Shown: positions 29,145 to 33,813 of the stretch, piece by piece | Layout: every line of letters begins with the position of its first letter | How positions within the stretch are numbered: position 1 is the stretch's first letter | Assembly (NCBI GenBank): GCA_900772565.1 | Contig: CAAHET010000018.1 | Location: forward strand, 1-33,813 | DNA: 33,813 nt | Source of the DNA: an uncultured Faecalibacterium sp. | GTDB taxonomy: Bacteria > Bacillota > Clostridia > Oscillospirales > Ruminococcaceae | Reading direction: 5' to 3' | The notes under the pieces: generated by a model | Seen by the model: only the letters and a program-made list of their open reading frames with translations | Databases searched by the model: none | Told to the model about the DNA's origin: nothing | Made by a program: the position numbers and the translations under genes

Positions 29145-31376
29145 TCAGGAGCTCTCCCCTTCTGTGCTGAGTTGCTCCGGCGGCTGTCCGGCCTGCAGCA
29201 GGGCGCACAGGCCGCTGTAACGCAGGTTCTGCCGGATGTTGCTCATCATGCTGTTCACCACGTCCCTGCGGCCCGCCACAACGCACAATTTGCGCGCGCG
29301 GGTGACGCCGGTATAGAACAGGTTGCGGTAGCACAGCCTTGGCGGCACCTGCGCTACCGGCAGGATCACCGCCGGGAACTCGCTGCCCTGACTTTTGTGC
29401 ACCGTGATGGCGTAGGCGATCTCCAGTTCGTTCAGGTTTTCCGCCGGGTAGAGCAGACGCCGGTCGTCCATGCGCACCACCATGGAACGCTCCCGCAGAT
29501 TGATGCTTTCCACGATACCGATATCGCCGTTATAGGCACCCACGCCCTGCTCACCGCCGATGCGGTTCCAGACGATCTCGTAGTTGTTGCGCACCTGCAT
29601 CACCTTGTCCCCTACCCGGAACACCCGGGCGGCGCTTTGCAGCTGGGGCTTGCCCTTCTGGGGCGGGTTGAGCAGGTTTTGCAGTTCCACGTTCAGCGCC
29701 TGTGTGCCGGTGGGGCCAAGCTTTGTGGGGCACAGCACCTGAATATCCCGGATGGGGTCAAAGCCGTAGCTCCGGGGCAGCCGGGTGGTGACAAGGTCGC
29801 ACACCAGCCGCTGGGCGGCCTCGCCATCGGACTCCAAAAAGAAGAAGTCATCGGTCTTGCTGCCCTTCTGCAGCGGCTCACCGGAGATGATGTGGTGGGC
29901 GTTTTCCACGATGAGGCTGCGCTTTGCCTGCCGGAAGATCTCGTTCAGGCAGACGGTGGGCACGCAGCCGGAGCGGATGACCTCGCTGAGGATGTTGCCC
30001 GCACCTACGCTGGGCAGCTGGTCGGCATCGCCTACCATAATAATACGGCAGGTGTAGCGCAGCGCTGCAATGAGCGCCTGAAACAGCTTGACGTCCACCA
30101 TGCTCATCTCGTCCAGAATGACCACGTCACACTTGAGCAGATTTTTGTCGTTATGGATAAAGCTGACCACGCCGCCGGTGTAGTCCACCTCCAGCAGGCG
30201 GTGGATGGTGCTGGCCTTGCGGCCGGTCAGCTCGCTGAGCCGCTTGGCAGCGCGGCCGGTGGGCGCGCACAGGGCTACCCGCTCGGCTTGATTTTCCAGC
30301 AGCTGCAAAATGGCGTTGACGGTGGTAGTCTTACCGGTGCCGGGGCCGCCGGTGAGCACAAGGCAGTTCTCGGTCATGGCCTTGCGGATGGCTTCCCTTT
30401 GCAGGGGGGCGTAGGCAAAGCCCTGCGTCAGCTCCAAGATCTGGATGTTTTTATCCAGATCCCGGGCAGTGTTCTTGCCGCGCTTTGCCAGCAGGTTCAG
30501 TCGGTCAGCAATGTCCTGCTCCGCCGCCAGCAGATCCGGCAGATAAATATAAGGTACAGCATCGAACATTTTCACGGCCAGTTCTTCCGTCTCGATGCAA
30601 TGATCCAGCGCCCGGGCCAGCTTTTCCGGCGGCTGGTGGATAAAGTTGGAGGCAGTTGCCAGCAGCTGTGCCCGGGGCAGACAGGTGTGGCCGTTGCCCG
30701 CATTGTGGCGCAAAGTGCGCAGCAGGGCAGCTTCCAGCCGCTGGGCGCAGTCCCCTTCCATGTGGTAATACTGGGCAATGCTGTCCGCGTGGCGGAAATC
30801 CAGCTGCAGCGGCTCCCCGCACAGCAGATAGGGGTTTGACGCAATGGCCTGCATCGCCCCCACTCCAAAGGCTTTGAACACCTCCATGGCCTTGCGGGGG
30901 CTGATCTCGAACTGCGCCAGATAGGCGATGAGCTCCCGCATACCGAACATCCGCTTGAACTCCTGCTGGATGCGGTCGGCTTTATCCGGCGAGATGCCGG
31001 GGATCTTGGTCAGCCGGGCGGGGTCGTTGGCGATGACCTCCAGCGCCTCGGCACCAAACATATCAATGATCTTATCCGCAGTTTTTGCGCCGATATACGG
31101 CAGGGAGCGGCTGGCCAGAAAGGCATACACCGCTTCCAGATCTTTGGGCATATCGGTCTCGCATTCCTGCGCGTGGAACTGGCGGCCATAGGTGGCGTGG
31201 TTTTCGTACCGGCCGCGGCAGATGACGCTTTCGCCCGCATGCAGCTCTCCCACGATGCCGCAGACCACCGTGAGCACACCGCCGCCGGAGATCTCGAACA
31301 CCACATAGCCGTTATCCTCGTTCTCGTAGATGATATCCTCTACAACGCCTTCGATCTGTTCCAGCTGCTCGTCCAC
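29145..31376 (-). CDS. recD2: RecD2-type ATP-dependent DNA helicase
   Basis: A 743-residue superfamily 1 5'-to-3' helicase of the RecD2 class, which works without RecBC in repair and replication-fork stability. It has an N-terminal OB-like region, helix-hairpin-helix motifs (YIGAKTADKIIDMFG and IPGISPDKADRIQ), then the motor. Walker A is LTGGPGTGKTTT (about 340-350), motif Ia is APTGRAAKRLSELTG, Walker B is VVILDEMSMVD, motif III is MVGDADQLPSVGAG, and motif V/VI are AITVHKSQGSEF and YTGVTRARK. The frame is open to 32183, but its first 269 codons lie antisense to the next gene. GTG 31376 has AAAGGAGG eight bases upstream, lies just after a good promoter and gives the normal length. Confidence 0.95.
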   Translation of the reverse strand: MDEQLEQIEGVVEDIIYENEDNGYVVFEISGGGVLTVVCGIVGELHAGESVICRGRYENHATYGRQFHAQECETDMPKDLEAVYAFLASRSLPYIGAKTADKIIDMFGAEALEVIANDPARLTKIPGISPDKADRIQQEFKRMFGMRELIAYLAQFEISPRKAMEVFKAFGVGAMQAIASNPYLLCGEPLQLDFRHADSIAQYYHMEGDCAQRLEAALLRTLRHNAGNGHTCLPRAQLLATASNFIHQPPEKLARALDHCIETEELAVKMFDAVPYIYLPDLLAAEQDIADRLNLLAKRGKNTARDLDKNIQILELTQGFAYAPLQREAIRKAMTENCLVLTGGPGTGKTTTVNAILQLLENQAERVALCAPTGRAAKRLSELTGRKASTIHRLLEVDYTGGVVSFIHNDKNLLKCDVVILDEMSMVDVKLFQALIAALRYTCRIIMVGDADQLPSVGAGNILSEVIRSGCVPTVCLNEIFRQAKRSLIVENAHHIISGEPLQKGSKTDDFFFLESDGEAAQRLVCDLVTTRLPRSYGFDPIRDIQVLCPTKLGPTGTQALNVELQNLLNPPQKGKPQLQSAARVFRVGDKVMQVRNNYEIVWNRIGGEQGVGAYNGDIGIVESINLRERSMVVRMDDRRLLYPAENLNELEIAYAITVHKSQGSEFPAVILPVAQVPPRLCYRNLFYTGVTRARKLCVVAGRRDVVNSMMSNIRQNLRYSGLCALLQAGQPPEQLSTEGESS

Positions 31377-31407
31377 CAGCTCCACCTCCTTTTGCACAGA
31401 TATTATA

Positions 31408-31436
31408 AGTATAGCCCTTTTGGCGGGATTTGTAAA
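31408..31436 (-). promoter_or_regulatory. Promoter of recD2
   Basis: On the minus strand TTTACA (31431-31436), 17 bases, TATACT (31408-31413). An alternative -10 TATAAT (31402-31407) overlaps. Confidence 0.75.
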
Positions 31437-31487
31437 TTGTTGAATCCGCAAAATACCCGGGCGGCTCTCGCCTTTTTCCGGCGGTTG

Positions 31488-31496
31488 TGCTATACT
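31488..31496 (+). promoter_or_regulatory. Extended -10 promoter of the nucleoid-associated protein gene
   Basis: TGC-TATACT at 31488-31496, without a recognisable -35, 36 bases before the start codon. Confidence 0.6.
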
Positions 31497-31532
31497 GGGC
31501 GCAAACACTATGTCACGAAATGAGGAGCAACA

Positions 31533-32522
31533 ATGGAGATCATCATTCATCAGGCCATTCTGCACGTTCTGGATACCACCATGGATGCGCCGGTGCTCAG
31601 CGGCGGGCCCATGGAGCTGACTGCCGAAAAGAACGCCTACCTGCAGAACCACATTGAAAAGCTGCTGGCCAGCGATGACATCCGCCAGTGCCGCCCGCTG
31701 CCGGACTCGGCCTTTAAAAATGAACTGGAGCACAATCAGGACTTTGTGGATCTTTCCTGCCGCATTGCCGGGGTGCTGTTCGACTATATGCACGCCCACA
31801 CCACCATTCCCGGGGCAGACCTTGCTGTGGTGGATTTCACCCGGGACGGTGCGCCGTGGCTGGGCATCCTGAAACTGAACTACAAAAACGGCTACACCCA
31901 CTATACCGAGACTGTGGAGGGTGCGCCGGTGAACTCCATCATCCAGCAGCGCGCTTGCCTGCCCACCCAGAGCGGCAAGGTGGAGGAGGGCGCACTGGTA
32001 GACCTGACCGATTACTCCATGCGGCTGCTGGAAAAGAAGTACGATATTGACGGCCACAAGGAGTTTTATCTTTCCACTGTGGTGTTCCAGTACACCACCG
32101 CTCAGCCGGAAAAAAAGAAGTTGCAGGCCATTCAGGAAGCCGCCGTGCAGGCTGTGCAGGAAAACTACGCCGAAACGCCCCATGTGGAGGCACAGGTGGC
32201 CATGATGATCGCCAATCAGGCCGCCGACAACGACAATCAGGTGTCCATCCAGCAGGTGCGCCAGCAGTTGGAGGAGGAATACCCCCTCGCCGCCGTGCCC
32301 TTTGACGACTATGTGGAAAAGAGCGATGTCATTGACAGCGCCGCCCAGCCGGTGACTGTGACCCCCGCCCGCATCCGCCGGATGGAGAGCCGCAGTCTGC
32401 GCACCGCCAACGGCATTGAGGTAAAGATCCCCACGGAGCTATTGAACGCCGAATCGGAGGTAGAATTCCTGCACGCCGATGATGGCAGCATTTCCCTGCT
32501 GATTAAAAATGTCATTTTGTAA
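31533..32522 (+). CDS. Nucleoid-associated protein (NdpA/YejK, NA37 family)
   Basis: A 329-residue cytosolic protein of the 37-kDa nucleoid-associated family (PF04245-like), believed to bind the chromosome. Recognisable features are the start MEIIIHQAILHVLDT, the middle DLAVVDFTRDGAPWLGILKLNYKNGYTHY followed by a short Ser-Ile-Ile-Gln-Gln segment, and the end GIEVKIPTELLNAESEVEFLHADDGSISLLIKN. A Gln/Ala-rich helical part spans about 195-260. GAGGAG lies five bases before the ATG. It is divergent from recD2 over a 156-base promoter region; both are DNA-linked, but coregulation is only a possibility. Confidence 0.88.
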   Translation: MEIIIHQAILHVLDTTMDAPVLSGGPMELTAEKNAYLQNHIEKLLASDDIRQCRPLPDSAFKNELEHNQDFVDLSCRIAGVLFDYMHAHTTIPGADLAVVDFTRDGAPWLGILKLNYKNGYTHYTETVEGAPVNSIIQQRACLPTQSGKVEEGALVDLTDYSMRLLEKKYDIDGHKEFYLSTVVFQYTTAQPEKKKLQAIQEAAVQAVQENYAETPHVEAQVAMMIANQAADNDNQVSIQQVRQQLEEEYPLAAVPFDDYVEKSDVIDSAAQPVTVTPARIRRMESRSLRTANGIEVKIPTELLNAESEVEFLHADDGSISLLIKNVIL

Positions 32523-32541
32523 GCTTTAACTGCAAAATCTT

Positions 32542-32584
32542 GCAAAACCCTGCGTTTAGCCTTGCTATCCGCAGGGTTTTGTGC
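32542..32584 (+). terminator. Terminator of the nucleoid-associated protein gene
   Basis: CAAAACCCTGCG (32543-32554) pairs with CGCAGGGTTTTG (32570-32581); a short T tail is part of the stem. Confidence 0.8.
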
Positions 32585-32642
32585 TATACCTGTGTTGTAT
32601 CTTTCGTGGTATACACGTTACGACCTTAGAGGAGGAAATTTT

Positions 32643-33569
32643 ATGGAACTGGCTCTCATCACCGCGCAGCAGGTCGCGGTCTTGTTCCTGCTGATCGGCA
32701 CAGGCATGGTGGCGGTCAAGACCGGCGTGCTCAAGCTGGAAAACAAGCAGGCGCTTTCCAATCTGCTGGTGTACATCATCGTACCGGCCATGGTGGTAAA
32801 CTCTTACCGCATGGAGTTCAGCGCCCAGATCTTGCGCAATCTGCTGGCGGCTTTCGGTATGAGTATCCTGTCTGTGCTGCTGGGCACCGTGATCACCCTG
32901 CTGCTCACGGCGCGCAAGACCGGCAGCCGGATGCCTATTTTCCGGTTTGCCTGCATTTTTTCCAACGCAGCATACATGGGCTTCCCGCTTATTTCGGCGC
33001 TGTTCGGCTCTGAGGGTCTTTTGTATGCCAGCGCCTACGTTACCGTGTTCAACATTCTGCTGTGGACGCTGGGCTACGGCCTTGTCAGCGGCGGCTCCAG
33101 CGTAAAGGAAGTCGCCCGCAGTCTGGTGCGCACCCCGGTGCTGTACGCCATTGTGGTGGGTCTGGGCATCTATCTGCTGCAGATCCCGCTGCCTGCCCTG
33201 ATCACCCAGCCGCTGGAGCTGCTGGCCGGGGTGAACACCCCGCTGTCCATGCTCATTACCGGTATGCTGATCGCCGCCGGTGACGTGCGCAGCATCGTGA
33301 CCGATAAGCACATCTGGAAGCTTGCCTCTGTGCGTATGCTGCTGATCCCGGCGGCTACGCTGGCACTGTTCGGGGTGCTGGGCTTCCACGGAACTGCCGC
33401 ACAGGTGGTAACACTGCTGGAATGCTGCCCGGCAGCCGCCATCACCTCGGTATTTGCGGTACAGTTCGGCCACGACGAACATTTTGCCGCCGGAAGCGTG
33501 GTGCTGACCACCCTGCTCAGCATCGTCACCCTGCCGCTGTGTGCACTGATCATCACCATGGTGATGTAA
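32643..33569 (+). CDS. AEC-family (auxin efflux carrier-like) transporter
   Basis: A 308-residue membrane protein with ten hydrophobic segments in two five-helix halves, as in AEC/PF03547 carriers of malate, malonate or related organic anions. Marks are FLLIGTGMVAVKTGVLK in the first part, SNLLVYIIVPAMVVNSYRMEF with the helix-breaking proline, FACIFSNAAYMGFPLISALFG, and TPLSMLITGMLIAAGDV in the second half. ATG 32643 is fixed by AGAGGAGG ten bases upstream; the longer frame back to 32562 overlaps a terminator. No convincing -35/-10 pair was found in the short gap. The substrate is unknown. Confidence 0.9.
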   Translation: MELALITAQQVAVLFLLIGTGMVAVKTGVLKLENKQALSNLLVYIIVPAMVVNSYRMEFSAQILRNLLAAFGMSILSVLLGTVITLLLTARKTGSRMPIFRFACIFSNAAYMGFPLISALFGSEGLLYASAYVTVFNILLWTLGYGLVSGGSSVKEVARSLVRTPVLYAIVVGLGIYLLQIPLPALITQPLELLAGVNTPLSMLITGMLIAAGDVRSIVTDKHIWKLASVRMLLIPAATLALFGVLGFHGTAAQVVTLLECCPAAAITSVFAVQFGHDEHFAAGSVVLTTLLSIVTLPLCALIITMVM

Positions 33570-33612
33570 TCAGCCCTGCGGCAGTGCTGCGCTGCTATAT
33601 TTATATTGTAAG

Positions 33613-33652
33613 AAGAGCTGCCATGCATCGTGTTGTACGGCGGCTCTTTGCT
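33613..33652 (+). terminator. Terminator of the AEC transporter gene
   Basis: AAGAGCTGCC (33613-33622) pairs with GGCGGCTCTT (33639-33648), followed by TTGCTTT. Confidence 0.75.
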
Positions 33653-33692
33653 TTGGCAAGCGGAGAGCATTCCCGACCATTACCACACAAAA

Positions 33693-33734
33693 CAAAAAGC
33701 CATCGCTTTTGCATTTCTGCATCAACGATGGCTT
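33693..33734 (-). terminator. Terminator of the tRNA-Gly transcript
   Basis: On the minus strand AAGCCATCG pairs with CGATGGCTT and is followed by TTTGTTTTG, six bases after the tRNA 3' end. Confidence 0.88.
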
Positions 33735-33739
33735 CGTAT

Positions 33740-33813
33740 TGGAGCGGCCGACGAGGCTCGAACTCGCTACCTCCACCTTGGCAAGGTGGCGCTCTACCAG
33801 ATGAGCTACGGCC
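33740..33813 (-). tRNA. tRNA-Gly (anticodon GCC), 5' end cut by the window edge
   Basis: The anticodon arm is CCACC-TTGCCAA-GGTGG, giving anticodon GCC for glycine codons GGC and GGU. The D arm (GCTC...GAGC), the T arm with TTCGAGC loop, and the acceptor 3' strand CGGCCGC with discriminator T and an encoded CCA (33740-33742) are visible. The first two bases of the acceptor 5' strand lie beyond 33813. Confidence 0.95.

Noticed and set aside
31377..32183. N-terminal extension of recD2 by 269 codons
   Set aside because: This part is antisense to the nucleoid-associated protein gene and passes through both promoters; GTG 31376 with AAAGGAGG gives the family length.

Overview
The window looks like a chromosomal segment of a GC-rich gut Firmicute of the Oscillospiraceae/Ruminococcaceae type, most like Faecalibacterium. 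This is an inference from several signs: a T-box leader, strong AGGAGG ribosome sites, sigma-A promoters of Gram-positive type, a YerC-type TrpR-like regulator, an archaeal-type AspRS, an OadB/OadG sodium pump, and an intergenic repeat of a style I recall from these genomes. I see no phage, transposase, CRISPR array or classical defence island. Most genes are housekeeping or transport genes, and most of the unusual content is in leaders and intergenic DNA.

Layout. 1-5341: an aspS cut by the window edge, an orphan sugar-phosphate transferase divergent from a MATE exporter, a ZIP metal transporter, and a tiny Ala/Ser/Glu-repeat lipoprotein with a hairpin at its predicted mRNA 5' end. 5342-7795 (minus): acyl-ACP thioesterase, two half-size chromate-type transporters and a LOG-family protein, tightly packed and separated from the upstream operon only by a terminator. 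7863-11808 (minus): potABCD polyamine importer with a consensus promoter and a structured leader that looks like an attenuator. 12060-16354 (minus): a GldA/GldF/GldG-like ABC operon plus a DUF4340 protein. 16552-17564: ribosomal protein L31, and an unknown 95-residue protein transcribed divergently from a small XRE regulator over a repeated operator.

17637-22689 (minus): RNase R, SecG, a class B penicillin-binding protein, a conserved unknown protein and a YerC-like regulator whose promoter contains a large dyad. 22941-25119 (plus): a T-box leader in front of the peptide transporter gene cstA. 25288-29005 (minus): an alpha/beta hydrolase, the sodium-pump decarboxylase subunits OadB and OadG without their alpha or biotin subunits, and MreB. 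29145-33813: RecD2 helicase divergent from a nucleoid-associated protein, an AEC-family transporter, and a tRNA-Gly(GCC) running off the right edge.

The best leads are RNA-based or transcriptional: the cstA T-box, the pot-operon leader, the XRE/95-residue divergent module, the dyad in the yerC promoter, and a structured 280-base gap at 5062-5341. The PotD protein with a C-terminal membrane anchor is the clearest protein-level oddity. No clearly new multi-gene system is evident.
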